DNA of 52,704 nucleotides from an uncultured Clostridia bacterium (lineage in GTDB: Bacteria; Bacillota; Clostridia; Oscillospirales; Ruminococcaceae), in contig CANDEV010000019.1 in assembly GCA_947383835.1 (NCBI GenBank), forward strand, positions 1 through 52,704, read 5' to 3'. Position 1 is the first letter of the stretch. The number at the start of each line of letters is the position of its first letter. The translations under genes were made by a program, and so were the position numbers. The notes beneath the pieces are model-generated. The model was not told where the DNA came from. It worked only from the letters and a program-made list of their open reading frames with translations, and made no database searches. Below, one piece after another: positions 7,314-16,191 of the stretch.

Positions 7314-8648
7314 ATGTCAATCTCATTAAAAACCAAATATTTACAGGACTTTATTGCTCCGCACGAAATGGAAAATATCAAGGCGGAAGCAGAGCTTGCT
7401 GCCAAGACCTTAAGCGACAGATCGGGAGCAGGAAATGATTTTCTCGGCTGGGTCGAGCTTCCCACCAATTATGATAAAGAGGAATTTGCGAGAATTAAGG
7501 CTGCTGCCGAAAAGATACGCAAAAATTCCGATGTGCTTATCGTAATAGGAATAGGCGGTTCATATCTTGGAGCAAGAGCTGCTATAGAGTTCCTTAAATC
7601 ACCTTTGTACAACAATCTTAAAAAGGATACGCCGGAGATTTACTATGTGGGCAATAACATAAGCCCCACATATTTGAATGAAATTATTTCACTCTGCGAG
7701 GGCAGAGATTTTTCCGTAAACGTGATATCTAAATCGGGTACAACAACCGAGCCTGCGCTGGCGTTCAGAGTTTTCCGTGAAATGGTAGAAAAAAAGTACG
7801 GCAAAGGCGGTGCTAAGGACAGAATTTTTTGCACTACCGACAAGGCAAGGGGCACTTTGAAGCAGCTTGCCGACGCAGAGGGCTATGAGACTTTTGTTAT
7901 CGCGGACGATGTAGGCGGAAGATATTCGGTTCTTACGGCTGTGGGACTTCTTCCAATCGCTGTAGCGGGCTGCGACATAGACGCTATTATGGCTGGAGCT
8001 AAGCAGGCGCAGGACGAGCTTTGTGCTGACTTTGACAACAACGATTGCTACAAATATGCGGCTATAAGAAATATACTTTACAGAAAGAATAAATCTGTTG
8101 AAATGCTTGTTTCATATGATCCAAGCTTTACTATGATGGCAGAGTGGTGGAAACAGCTTTTCGGCGAGAGCGAGGGTAAGGATAACAGGGGAATTTTTCC
8201 TGCTTCGGCGATATTCTCCACAGACCTACACTCTCTCGGTCAGTTTATTCAGGAGGGTTCAAGGGTAATGTTTGAGACAGTCGTTGACATAAAGAAGCCC
8301 AAGCAGGACTTTTTCCTTAACGACGATCCAGAAAACCTTGACGGACTTAACTTCCTTACAAATCAAAATATGTCTGTTGTAAACAGAAAGGCTTTTGAGG
8401 GAACTGTTCTTGCTCACACAGAGGGCGGCGTGCCGAACGTTATCCTTGAGCTTGAGGATGTTTCTGAAAAGAGCTTGGGTTATATGATATACTTCTTTGA
8501 AAAGGCTTGCGCTGTAAGCGGTTATATGCTTGGGGTGAACCCATTCAACCAGCCCGGCGTTGAAAGTTATAAAAAGAATATGTTTGCTCTTCTCGGAAAA
8601 CCGGGATATGAGGATCAGAAAGCTGCTCTTGAAGCAAAGCTTGGCTGA
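7314..8648 (+). CDS. pgi: Glucose-6-phosphate isomerase
   Basis: Interconverts glucose 6-phosphate and fructose 6-phosphate in glycolysis and gluconeogenesis, in the cytoplasm. 444 residues, the compact Bacillota-type length. Motifs: VIGIGGSYLGARAAIEFL near 80, SKSGTTTEPALAFR near 145 (phosphate-binding serines), VGGRYSVLTAVGLLP near 200, and a C-terminal VNPFNQPGVESYK segment containing the GVE-x-K signature. GGAGGAGAAAGGAT precedes the ATG. No terminator follows, only an AT-rich stem-loop at 8668-8691 without a T-run. Confidence 0.97.
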   Translation: MSISLKTKYLQDFIAPHEMENIKAEAELAAKTLSDRSGAGNDFLGWVELPTNYDKEEFARIKAAAEKIRKNSDVLIVIGIGGSYLGARAAIEFLKSPLYNNLKKDTPEIYYVGNNISPTYLNEIISLCEGRDFSVNVISKSGTTTEPALAFRVFREMVEKKYGKGGAKDRIFCTTDKARGTLKQLADAEGYETFVIADDVGGRYSVLTAVGLLPIAVAGCDIDAIMAGAKQAQDELCADFDNNDCYKYAAIRNILYRKNKSVEMLVSYDPSFTMMAEWWKQLFGESEGKDNRGIFPASAIFSTDLHSLGQFIQEGSRVMFETVVDIKKPKQDFFLNDDPENLDGLNFLTNQNMSVVNRKAFEGTVLAHTEGGVPNVILELEDVSEKSLGYMIYFFEKACAVSGYMLGVNPFNQPGVESYKKNMFALLGKPGYEDQKAALEAKLG

Positions 8649-8786
8649 TAAATTCCGCTTGGTGCGGTTGTAAAGTTTGATAACTTTACAAAACAAAAAA
8701 TGGTGGTTATCACAAATATGTGCGGTTATTTCTGTGCTGTTGTGTTAATGAAAATAAGCCGACAAAAGGCGGAACGGAGTGTTTTT

Positions 8787-9197
8787 ATGGTAAAAATTAT
8801 TACAGGAACTAAGGGTACGGGCAAGACTAAGGTCTTAATTGATATGATTAATAAAGCTGCGAAAGAAACAGCAGGCTATGTGGTTTGTATCGACAAGAGC
8901 GAAAAATTGAGATATGATATTCCTCATTCGGTAAGAATTGTTGATACAGACGCAAATAATATCTATTCATTTGAGGCTTTCTACGGTCTTGTTGCGGGTC
9001 TTGTTGCAGGAAATTACGATATAAAGGAAATTTTCGTTGACTCTATTCTCAAAGTAGGCGGAGCTGATTTTGAGGCTCTCGGAGCAATGCTCAACAAGAT
9101 TGAAAAGCTTACAGGCGAAGATGTTGAGGTAGTATTTACTGTTTCTGCCGATAAAGCTGATCTTCCCGAAAGCGTTTCCAAATATTCTGTTAAATAA
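8787..9197 (+). CDS. P-loop ATP-binding protein of unknown role
   Basis: 136 residues. The ATG at 8787 follows ACGGAG at eight bases; an in-frame longer start at 8700 has no RBS. A Walker A motif (GTKGTGKT) is at residues 6-13. A hydrophobic strand ending in acid (IKEIFVDSIL) may serve as Walker B. The rest looks like a small single-domain nucleotide-binding fold. I know no experimentally defined function for this family. It lies between pgi and the DUF177-rpmF operon and appears to be transcribed separately from the latter, which has its own consensus promoter. Confidence 0.7.
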   Translation: MVKIITGTKGTGKTKVLIDMINKAAKETAGYVVCIDKSEKLRYDIPHSVRIVDTDANNIYSFEAFYGLVAGLVAGNYDIKEIFVDSILKVGGADFEALGAMLNKIEKLTGEDVEVVFTVSADKADLPESVSKYSVK

Positions 9198-9211
9198 TTG
9201 CAGTTTGGGTA

Positions 9212-9240
9212 TTGACATATCGAAAATGATATGGTATAAT
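9212..9240 (+). promoter_or_regulatory. Perfect consensus sigma-A promoter of DUF177-rpmF
   Basis: TTGACA (9212-9217), 17-bp spacer, TATAAT (9235-9240), 26 bp before the start codon at 9267. It fits a strongly expressed ribosomal-protein operon. Confidence 0.9.
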
Positions 9241-9266
9241 AATTTCTGTTATGTTTGGGGTGTGTT

Positions 9267-9719
9267 ATGGTTATCAGCTTAAAGCAACTTTATGATATTG
9301 TCGGCGAAAGGCTTGAATTGGATCATACCGTTGAAGCTGATATGCTGAATGAGGTAAAGGGTTACAGCTTTTCCCGCCCTATAACAATTAAAGGTGCAAT
9401 CGTAAACCGTGCAGGCGTTGTGACGCTTAAATATTCTGCGGCGTTTACTCTGCACGCTTGCTGTGACAGATGTCTTACAGAGTTTGACCGTGAATATGGC
9501 TTTGAATTTGAGCATATCCTTGTCCGTTCGCTTAACAACGGCGGCGATGATGACGAGTATATTATTACCGTATCGGATAAGCTTGATATGGACGAGCTTG
9601 CGGTAACGGATTGTTTGTTGCAGCTGCCTTCAAAACTGCTTTGCAATGAGGATTGTCTTGGACTTTGCCCTGTTTGCGGAACAGATTTGAATAAAAATGA
9701 ATGTAACTGTAATGGTTAA
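9267..9719 (+). CDS. DUF177 (YceD) family protein
   Basis: 150 residues. The ATG at 9267 is chosen because GGGGTG lies just upstream. The family occurs almost always next to rpmF and, by established genetics in other bacteria, is linked to 23S rRNA accumulation; the biochemical role is unsettled. Features seen: an internal CCDRCLTEFDREYGFEFEH segment, an acidic middle, and the typical C-terminal Cys cluster (CNEDCLGLCPVCGTDLNKNE), which probably binds zinc. rpmF starts 22 bp downstream, so the two are co-expressed from the promoter at 9212-9240. Confidence 0.9.
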   Translation: MVISLKQLYDIVGERLELDHTVEADMLNEVKGYSFSRPITIKGAIVNRAGVVTLKYSAAFTLHACCDRCLTEFDREYGFEFEHILVRSLNNGGDDDEYIITVSDKLDMDELAVTDCLLQLPSKLLCNEDCLGLCPVCGTDLNKNECNCNG

Positions 9720-9741
9720 TTAGGATAAGGAGGTGCTGATA

Positions 9742-9924
9742 ATGGCAGTACCAAAGAGAAAGGTATCAAAAGCAAGACGTGACAAGAGACGTTCGGCTGT
9801 TTGGAAGCTGGACACTCCTGCGTTCTCAAGATGTACAAACTGCGGAGCGCTGACTGCTCCTCACAAGGTTTGCAAGAATTGCGGATTCTATAAGGGCGTT
9901 GAAGTTATTAAGAAAGACGTGTAA
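9742..9924 (+). CDS. rpmF: Ribosomal protein bL32
   Basis: 60-residue component of the large ribosomal subunit near the peptidyl-transferase region. The N-terminus MAVPKRKVSKARRDKRRSA is highly basic and typical. The zinc ribbon is of the four-cysteine form (CTNCG, then CKNCG), so this is the zinc-dependent version. AAGGAGGTGCTGATA gives a strong RBS; the ATG at 9742 is the canonical start. A good intrinsic terminator follows at 9941-9975. Confidence 0.98.
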   Translation: MAVPKRKVSKARRDKRRSAVWKLDTPAFSRCTNCGALTAPHKVCKNCGFYKGVEVIKKDV

Positions 9925-9940
9925 GCTTGCTTTCAGAAAA

Positions 9941-9975
9941 GCCGGAGGAGGAGTATATCCTTCTCCGGCTTTTTT
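9941..9975 (+). terminator. Intrinsic terminator after rpmF
   Basis: GCCGGAGGAGGA pairs with TCCTTCTCCGGC (9941-9952 with 9958-9969, one mismatch), followed by a run of six T. Confidence 0.92.
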
Positions 9976-10062
9976 AGGATTTTCTGAAGGTTTAAAGGCA
10001 GTTATAAACTGAAATGTTATCAAATCTGCAAAGCAAATAGGTATTTATGGAAGAGGAATATG

Positions 10063-10695
10063 ATGAAAAAGATTTTAGTTCATGGTTCGGGACATAAGGC
10101 GACAAGTTGGAATAAAACCATATCATATATGGAAAATAAAGAAGATATATTGTGCCCTAATCTTTTTTTTATCCTTAATAATAAAGAAGCAAGTTATGTA
10201 AATTTATATTCTTCATTTGCGGAATATTGCAATAATGTAAGCGGACAGCTTGACTTGTGCGGTATCTCATTAGGAGGTATTTTAGCCTTAAATTATGCGT
10301 TGGATTTCCCTGATAAAGTTCATTCATTAGTATTAATTGGAACACCACATAAGGTACCAAAGATAATATTTAGTATCCAAAACCTGATTTTCAGATTTTT
10401 GCCGAAGTCCTTTTTTGAAAGTATGGAGTTTAGTAAAAAAGATATTTTTATTTTGGGAAACTCAATGAAAACTTTGAATTTTAGCAATAGAGTGCAAAAT
10501 ATAAGGTGCAGAACATTAATTGTATGTGGTGAAAAGGATAGCGCTAATTTGAAATCAGCATATTATTTATCTGAACACATACAAAATTCAGAATTAAAAA
10601 TTATTAAAAATACCGGACATGTTGTTAATGAAGAAAATCCGGAGGGGTTGTCCGAAATATTAAATGATTATTATAATATAAATGAAATGCTGTAG
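10063..10695 (+). CDS. Alpha/beta-hydrolase fold protein
   Basis: 210 residues from the second of two adjacent ATGs (10060 is also possible; AGAGGA fits 10063 better). The fold's landmarks are present: HGSGHKATSW near the N-terminus (oxyanion region), the nucleophile elbow GISLGG, the acid in VCGEKDSAN, and the histidine in TGHVVNEE. The substrate cannot be told. Its base and codon use is clearly more AT-rich than der, plsY and the other neighbours. It stands between a terminator and the radical SAM-der-plsY-gpsA run, so it looks like an acquired single gene. The next gene starts 30 bp on. Confidence 0.82.
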   Translation: MKKILVHGSGHKATSWNKTISYMENKEDILCPNLFFILNNKEASYVNLYSSFAEYCNNVSGQLDLCGISLGGILALNYALDFPDKVHSLVLIGTPHKVPKIIFSIQNLIFRFLPKSFFESMEFSKKDIFILGNSMKTLNFSNRVQNIRCRTLIVCGEKDSANLKSAYYLSEHIQNSELKIIKNTGHVVNEENPEGLSEILNDYYNINEML

Positions 10696-10725
10696 TTTTG
10701 ATGATTTGCGGAAAGGCGGGCTTAA

Positions 10726-12027
10726 ATGGCTGTTGAAATAAAAGCGGTTGTGAAAAATTCTCCTGCTTACGGAAAGGATATAGCTGCGGGGGATATGCTT
10801 ATTTCGATAAATGGGCATGGTATTTCCGACGTTCTTGATTATATGTATTATTCAGCGGAGATAAATACCGAGCTGCTTTTGGAGAGATGCGGCGAAAAAC
10901 ATACAGTAAATATAAAAAAGAGTGAGTATGACGATTTGGGTCTTGAATTTGAGACATTTCTTATGGACAGCAAGCAAAGCTGCTGCAACAAGTGTATTTT
11001 TTGTTTTATAGACCAAATGCCCCCGAATATGAGGGATACTCTTTATTTCAAGGACGACGATGCAAGACTTTCATTTTTGCAGGGAAATTATGTTACTCTT
11101 ACCAATTTGAGCCAAAATGATATTGATAGAATTATCCAAATGCGGCTTAGTATAAATATTTCGGTACATACTACAAATCCGGAGCTTCGGTGCAAAATGA
11201 TGAACAACCGTTTTGCTGGGGAAAAGCTGGACTATCTTCGTCAATTCGCGGATGCGGGGATATCCATGAACTGCCAGATAGTGCTTTGTCCAAATATCAA
11301 CGACGGCGCGGAGCTTGAACGCACTCTCACCGATTTGGGAAGGCTTATGCCGAATATTCAAAGCGTTGCGGTTGTTCCAGTCGGTCTTACAAAATTTCGT
11401 AAGGGACTTTATCCGCTTACTGTTTTTGACAGGAACGGTGCAGTTAGGGTCATTGACCTTATTGAAAATTTCCAGAAAAAATTTTTGGAGCAGTACGGTA
11501 CAAGGCTTGTTTTTCCCTCGGACGAGTTTTACATCACGGCAGATCGGGAGATTCCAAAAGGTGAATTTTACGAGGACTATCCACAGTATGAAAACGGTGT
11601 GGGAATGATTCGATCTCTTTCGGACGAGTTTGAACAGGCTTTCAATGTGGCGGAAGACGAAGATATAAAAACTTGCTGCACATCAATGGCAACGGGTTTT
11701 TTGGCATATAAATACATTTGCGGACTTGTTGAAAAAGCGGAAAAAAAGTGGCATAATATCAAGTGTAATGTTTATAAGATACGGAACGATTTTTTCGGCG
11801 AGACGATAACGGTTACAGGTCTTATAACGGGACAGGATCTGATCAGTCAGCTAAAGGGCAAGCCCTTGGGCGACGCGCTTTTGCTTTCTTCAAGCATGAT
11901 AAGAAAGGACGGCGGACTTTTCCTCGATGACTATACCATTGATGATGTTGAAAAGGCGCTGGGTGTAAAAATACGCGTTATTGAAAATGACGGTTTTGAA
12001 CTTTTTGATGCAATTACAGGAAATTAA
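10726..12027 (+). CDS. Radical SAM protein with DUF512 and PDZ-like N-terminus
   Basis: 433 residues. Residues ~1-70 look like a small PDZ-type domain (VVKNSPAYGKDIAAGDMLIS). The radical SAM cluster motif CxxxCxxC is seen in QSCCNKCIFCFIDQMP near residue 87-94, followed by the conserved LSFLQGNYVTLTNL segment and the DUF512 region (FPSDEFYITADREIPKGEFY). The family (TIGR03279/DUF512) is widespread in Clostridia and cyanobacteria, and no reaction is established to my knowledge. It precedes der by 18 bp, a conserved neighbourhood; shared transcription suggests a housekeeping function. Confidence 0.9.
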   Translation: MAVEIKAVVKNSPAYGKDIAAGDMLISINGHGISDVLDYMYYSAEINTELLLERCGEKHTVNIKKSEYDDLGLEFETFLMDSKQSCCNKCIFCFIDQMPPNMRDTLYFKDDDARLSFLQGNYVTLTNLSQNDIDRIIQMRLSINISVHTTNPELRCKMMNNRFAGEKLDYLRQFADAGISMNCQIVLCPNINDGAELERTLTDLGRLMPNIQSVAVVPVGLTKFRKGLYPLTVFDRNGAVRVIDLIENFQKKFLEQYGTRLVFPSDEFYITADREIPKGEFYEDYPQYENGVGMIRSLSDEFEQAFNVAEDEDIKTCCTSMATGFLAYKYICGLVEKAEKKWHNIKCNVYKIRNDFFGETITVTGLITGQDLISQLKGKPLGDALLLSSSMIRKDGGLFLDDYTIDDVEKALGVKIRVIENDGFELFDAITGN

Positions 12028-12045
12028 CGGAACGGAGATGATATC

Positions 12046-13377
12046 ATGGCTTTACCGATAGTTGCGGTAGTTGGAAGACCAAATGTCGGAAAATCCACAC
12101 TTTTTAACAAGCTTGTCGGCAAGCGGCTTTCTATCGTAGAGGACACTCCCGGAGTTACCCGCGACAGGATATACTCGGAGTGCGAATGGCGAAACAGGAA
12201 ATTTATGGTCGTTGATACGGGAGGTATCGAGCCTGACAGCGAGGACGTTATTTTGTCACAAATGCGTCGTCAGGCAGAGCTTGCGATACAGCGGGCGGAT
12301 GTGATACTGTTCCTTACGGATCTGCGATCCGGAGTTACCGCAAGCGACTATGAAGTTGCGGCAATGCTGCGAAAAAGCGGAAAGCCAATTATTCTCTGCG
12401 TGAACAAGTGCGATTCCATAGGCGAGCCGCCTCCGGAGTTTTATGAGTTTTACAGCCTTTCGCTGGGAGACCCAATACCTATTTCTGCGGCGCACGGTCA
12501 CGGCTCTGGAGATATGCTTGACGAGATATTTAAATATTTCCCAGAAGATACGGACGAGCATTATGATGAGGAATATATAAAAGTTGCGGTTATAGGCAAG
12601 CCTAACGTTGGCAAATCCTCACTTATAAACCGTATTGCTGGAGAGGAGAGAGTTATTGTTTCCGACATTGCGGGAACTACCAGAGACGCTACTGACACAA
12701 TTGTTGAAAATGAGCATGGAAAGTACGTATTTATCGACACGGCGGGAATTCGCAAAAAGTCAAAGGTTCTGGAAAAAATCGAGCATTACAGCGTATTGAG
12801 GGCATATATGGCTGTTGACCGCTCCGATGTATGCGTTATTCTGATAGACGCTTCCGTAGGCTTTACCGAGCAGGATTCTAAGGTTGCGGGCTATGCCCAC
12901 GAGCAGGGCAAGGCTTGCATTGTTGCTATAAACAAATGGGACGCTATCGAAAAGGGCAGCAAGACCATGGACGAGTTCACAAACAAGCTTAAAGAGGATT
13001 TCAGTTTTATGTCCTACGTGCCGTTTATTTTCATTTCGGCGAAAACGGGACAGCGTGTTGAGAAGCTTTTCGACATGATAAACGATGTGTTCAAGCAGAA
13101 CAGTATGCGTGTCTCAACAGGTATGCTAAATGACGTTTTGGCGTATGCTACCACCCGTGTTCAGCCGCCCTCCGACAAGGGCAGACGGCTCAAAATCTAC
13201 TATATGACGCAGCCCTCCACAAAGCCTCCGACCTTTGTAATTTTTGTTAACAGGGCTGATCTGTTCCACTTTTCGTACCAACGGTACCTGGAAAATCAGA
13301 TACGTCAGACTTTTGGGCTGGAAGGTACTCCCGTGCGCTTTATAATACGGGAGCGTAACAAAAATGATGATAAATAG
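12046..13377 (+). CDS. der: Ribosome biogenesis GTPase Der (EngA)
   Basis: 443 residues with two tandem GTPase domains and a C-terminal KH-like domain; it acts in 50S subunit maturation. Domain 1: GRPNVGKS (10-17), DTPGVTRD, VDTGG and NKCD. Domain 2: GKPNVGKSS near 184, AGTTRDATD, DTAGIRKK and NKWD. The KH-like end includes MTQPSTKPPTFVIFVNRADL. All nucleotide-binding motifs are intact. An RBS (GGAACGGAGATG) precedes the ATG, and plsY follows after 11 bp. Confidence 0.98.
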   Translation: MALPIVAVVGRPNVGKSTLFNKLVGKRLSIVEDTPGVTRDRIYSECEWRNRKFMVVDTGGIEPDSEDVILSQMRRQAELAIQRADVILFLTDLRSGVTASDYEVAAMLRKSGKPIILCVNKCDSIGEPPPEFYEFYSLSLGDPIPISAAHGHGSGDMLDEIFKYFPEDTDEHYDEEYIKVAVIGKPNVGKSSLINRIAGEERVIVSDIAGTTRDATDTIVENEHGKYVFIDTAGIRKKSKVLEKIEHYSVLRAYMAVDRSDVCVILIDASVGFTEQDSKVAGYAHEQGKACIVAINKWDAIEKGSKTMDEFTNKLKEDFSFMSYVPFIFISAKTGQRVEKLFDMINDVFKQNSMRVSTGMLNDVLAYATTRVQPPSDKGRRLKIYYMTQPSTKPPTFVIFVNRADLFHFSYQRYLENQIRQTFGLEGTPVRFIIRERNKNDDK

Positions 13378-13388
13378 GAGAAAGCATT

Positions 13389-14078
13389 ATGTTTAAAATT
13401 ATTGCCGCGGGCGTGATATCCGCCGTAATTTCATATCTTTTGGGAAGCTGTAATTCCTCAATAATAGTTGTAAGATTATTAAAGCATGAGGACGTACGTG
13501 AACACGGCAGTAAAAATGCGGGACTTACCAATACTCTTAGGTGCTACGGAAAAATTCCCGCACTGCTTACCTTATTGGGAGATTTGGGAAAGGGCATTGT
13601 ATCGGTGATGCTGAGCATACTTGTATTCCGCATTATGGTGGGCGAGGGAGGCTTCGACCGTCAGACTGTGGGGTACATATCGGGAATATTTGCCATTCTC
13701 GGACATATTTTCCCGATATATTACGGTTTCCGCGGTGGAAAGGGAGTGCTTGTTGCCTGCTCGATACTGCTTGTTATTGACTGGCAGACGTTTGTTATAA
13801 TAATACCGTTTTTTGCGATAGTACTTCTTATATCAAAATATGTGTCGGTTGCATCTATAGCTTCTGCGGTGTTTTATCCAATACTGACTTTTTTGCTGCA
13901 CCGCTTTGCAGAGGGCGAACCACTTAACATCTGCATAGTCCACACTGCTCTTGTTACTGTAACGAGTATTCTGCTGATTTATATGCATCGGGCAAATATC
14001 CAAAGACTGAAAAACGGAACTGAAAACAGATTCATAAAAAAGAAAAACAGCGGTGAAAAGGAGAATGGCAATGGCTAA
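13389..14078 (+). CDS. plsY: Glycerol-3-phosphate acyltransferase PlsY
   Basis: Integral membrane enzyme that transfers acyl from acyl-phosphate to glycerol 3-phosphate, the first acylation of phospholipid synthesis. 229 residues with five or so membrane helices. The conserved loops are present: YLLGSCNSSII near the N-terminus, EHGSKNAGLTNTLRCYG, and HIFPIYYGFRGGKGV. The C-terminal ~20 residues are charged and cytoplasmic. The end overlaps gpsA by 8 bp, which makes sense because gpsA provides the glycerol 3-phosphate substrate. Confidence 0.97.
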   Translation: MFKIIAAGVISAVISYLLGSCNSSIIVVRLLKHEDVREHGSKNAGLTNTLRCYGKIPALLTLLGDLGKGIVSVMLSILVFRIMVGEGGFDRQTVGYISGIFAILGHIFPIYYGFRGGKGVLVACSILLVIDWQTFVIIIPFFAIVLLISKYVSVASIASAVFYPILTFLLHRFAEGEPLNICIVHTALVTVTSILLIYMHRANIQRLKNGTENRFIKKKNSGEKENGNG

Positions 14079-15081
14079 ATTTACAATTTTGGGAATGGGC
14101 GGCTTTGGGTTGAGCCTTGCGGTAATGCTGAATAATTTTGGGCATGAAGTAACTGTATGGTCGGCATTTCAGCAGGAGATCGACGACATAACGCGGGACG
14201 GAGAAAACAAGCAGAAGCTTCCCGGGGTTAAAATAAGCAGCGAGATCACTCTTACGTCGGACATAAGCAAGGTGGGTGAAGCTGAGATCGTCATCTTCGG
14301 CATACCCACAAGAAAGATTCGTGAGGTTGCCAAAAAAGCCGCTCCGTACTTCAAGTCCGAGACTGTCGTTGTGAACACGGGAAAGGGTTTGGAGGACGGC
14401 AGCTTAAAGCGTATGAGCGAGGTGCTTGAAGAGGAGATACCAAATAATCCAATTGTTGTTCTAAGCGGACCGTCCCATGCGGAGGAGGTCGCTCTCGGTA
14501 TGCCAACAACGGTGGTTGCTTCTTCAAAGGATAAAAAATATTCCGACTATATCCAAAGCGTAATGTCCAACAATACATTCAGAATTTACATCAACGATGA
14601 TATTATCGGCTGCGAGCTTGGCGGATCTCTGAAAAATGTAATAGCTCTCTGTGCGGGAATTTGCGACGGAATGGGCTTCGGCGACAATACAAAGGCTGCA
14701 CTTATGACAAGGGGAATTACGGAAATTGCCCGTCTCGGCGTTGCTCTCGGCGGCAAGACCGAGACCTTTGCGGGACTTACGGGGATAGGCGATCTTATAG
14801 TTACCTGCACCAGTATGCACAGCCGTAACCGCAGGGCGGGAATTCTGATAGGCAAAGGTGTCACTCCGGAAGAAGCCGTGCAGCAGGTCGGTACGGTTGA
14901 GGGCTATATCTGCACAAAGGCGGCATATGAGCTTGCCCAAAAAGTGGGTGTGGATATGCCAATTACGGAGCAGTGCAACAGTGTGCTTTTTCACGGTTTG
15001 AGCGCAAAAGCCGCTTTGAACAATCTTATGGGCAGACCGAAACGCCACGAGGCGGAGACAGTGTGGGTTGACATTCAATAA
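14071..15081 (+). CDS. gpsA: Glycerol-3-phosphate dehydrogenase [NAD(P)+]
   Basis: Reduces dihydroxyacetone phosphate to glycerol 3-phosphate for phospholipid synthesis. 336 residues. The Rossmann motif is GMGGFGLSLA (7-16), followed by VVNTGKGLEDG, SGPSHAEEVALGMPTTVVA and the catalytic Lys region ELGGSLKNVIALCAGICDG. The start at 14071 is preferred over the ATGs at 14053 and 14065 because AAGGAG ends seven bases upstream of it. It overlaps plsY by 8 bp, implying translational coupling. The transcript appears to end in the branched RNA structure at 15098-15220. Confidence 0.97.
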   Translation: MAKFTILGMGGFGLSLAVMLNNFGHEVTVWSAFQQEIDDITRDGENKQKLPGVKISSEITLTSDISKVGEAEIVIFGIPTRKIREVAKKAAPYFKSETVVVNTGKGLEDGSLKRMSEVLEEEIPNNPIVVLSGPSHAEEVALGMPTTVVASSKDKKYSDYIQSVMSNNTFRIYINDDIIGCELGGSLKNVIALCAGICDGMGFGDNTKAALMTRGITEIARLGVALGGKTETFAGLTGIGDLIVTCTSMHSRNRRAGILIGKGVTPEEAVQQVGTVEGYICTKAAYELAQKVGVDMPITEQCNSVLFHGLSAKAALNNLMGRPKRHEAETVWVDIQ

Positions 15082-15097
15082 AATTTAAAATAACGAA

Positions 15098-15220
15098 AAT
15101 CCGTTGAGCAATTAGGCAGGTAGCGATACATAAGTATCGTTACCCATGGGAGCATTTTACCCTTGCAGGCAGAGCACGCCTGTAAGGGTAAAGGTTCAGC
15201 CTTTTGCTCAGCGGATTTTT
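15098..15220 (+). ncRNA. Branched three-way-junction RNA element ending in a T-run (terminator-like)
   Basis: Base-pairing read by eye. P1 pairs 15098-15111 with 15204-15217 (14 bp) and is extended inward by AGGC (15114-15117) with GCCT (15199-15202). P2 pairs 15119-15129 with 15134-15144 (11 bp, loop ATAA). P3 pairs 15156-15170 with 15178-15192 (15 bp). Each of P1, P2 and P3 contains exactly one G-U pair when read as plus-strand RNA; on the other strand these would be A-C mismatches, so the plus-strand transcript is the folded molecule. Seven T follow P1. It may be the gpsA terminator, a small RNA, or a copy of an intergenic repeat. No known class recognised. Confidence 0.7.
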
Positions 15221-15285
15221 TTGTTCTATAAAATCCGCCTGCTGCATAAGATTGAATATACAAAAATAAAAGGAAGTGTTAAAAC

Positions 15286-16191
15286 GTGAAAAAGGACGAG
15301 ATAACCTGTTATTTCAGCGGAAATATCGGTACGGCGGTGAAAAAGCTTTCCGACGGTTTTTTTGACGAGATACAGGAGATACGGCTTAGGGTAAACCGTC
15401 CCACAGCGGTTTCCGTGAAAAATAATATACGTTATATTACTGCCGAGGGGCAGCTTACATACAATCCCGATTTTGGAGTAATTGCCGATTATCGGGACTT
15501 GCAGAAAACCTTTGAAGCGATATGCCAATATTCGGTACACAGCTTTCAGCATGAAATAACCGAGGGATTTGTTACAGTCAAAGGCGGACACCGCGCGGGG
15601 ATTTGCGGGACTTCCGTTATAAGAGAAAATTCTGTGGAAAACATAAAAAATATCAGTTCGATAAATTTCAGGATAGCACGCGAGATCAAGGGCTGTGCGG
15701 ACGAGCTGTGCAATAAAGTTTTTGGTGCGGGGCTTTGTAATTTCCTTATTGCGGGATCTCCCGGAAGCGGAAAAACCACAATGCTTCGAGATATTTCAAG
15801 AATTTTGGGTGGACGTTACAAGACCGCCGTTATTGATGAAAGGGGAGAGCTTGCGGCGGTGATGAACGGTATCCCGCAGAACGATGTTGGAATAAATACT
15901 GATGTTTTCGACGGCTACAGCAAGCCGTTGGGAATAATGACTGCTATTCGCGTAATGTCTCCGCAGATAATAATTTGCGACGAGATAGGCTCGGAAGAGG
16001 ACTTCAATGCTTTATACCAAGCTTCAAACAGCGGTGTATACGTTGCCGCTTCTATACATTCTTTCGACATGGACGAGCTAAGACGAAAGGGCATTGCTCT
16101 TGATATGTTCAAAAGCATAGCAGTACTTTCAAACTGCGAAAATTTGGGACAAATATCTTTTTTAAGCAAGGAGGCTGTTGAAAATGCTTAA
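15286..16191 (+). CDS. spoIIIAA: Stage III sporulation protein AA (ATPase)
   Basis: Cytoplasmic secretion-type ATPase on the mother-cell side of the SpoIIIA-SpoIIQ feeding-tube complex, needed for forespore sigma-G activity. 301 residues beginning with GTG (AAAGGAAGTG upstream). Motifs: HSFQHEITEGFVTVKGGHRA in the N-terminal domain, Walker A GSPGSGKTTMLRDISR near 162-169, IDERGEL, and ICDEIGSEED as Walker B. First gene of an eight-gene sporulation operon. In relatives such operons are under sigma-E; I could not pick a convincing sigma-E promoter here. Confidence 0.97.
   Translation: MKKDEITCYFSGNIGTAVKKLSDGFFDEIQEIRLRVNRPTAVSVKNNIRYITAEGQLTYNPDFGVIADYRDLQKTFEAICQYSVHSFQHEITEGFVTVKGGHRAGICGTSVIRENSVENIKNISSINFRIAREIKGCADELCNKVFGAGLCNFLIAGSPGSGKTTMLRDISRILGGRYKTAVIDERGELAAVMNGIPQNDVGINTDVFDGYSKPLGIMTAIRVMSPQIIICDEIGSEEDFNALYQASNSGVYVAASIHSFDMDELRRKGIALDMFKSIAVLSNCENLGQISFLSKEAVENA

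Noticed and set aside
8668..8691. Perfect 10-bp AT-rich hairpin after pgi as terminator
   Set aside because: It is followed by A-rich, not T-rich, sequence on the plus strand, so it does not qualify as an intrinsic terminator.
14524..15078. 184-codon minus-strand open frame
   Set aside because: Antisense shadow of gpsA; no RBS or recognisable product.
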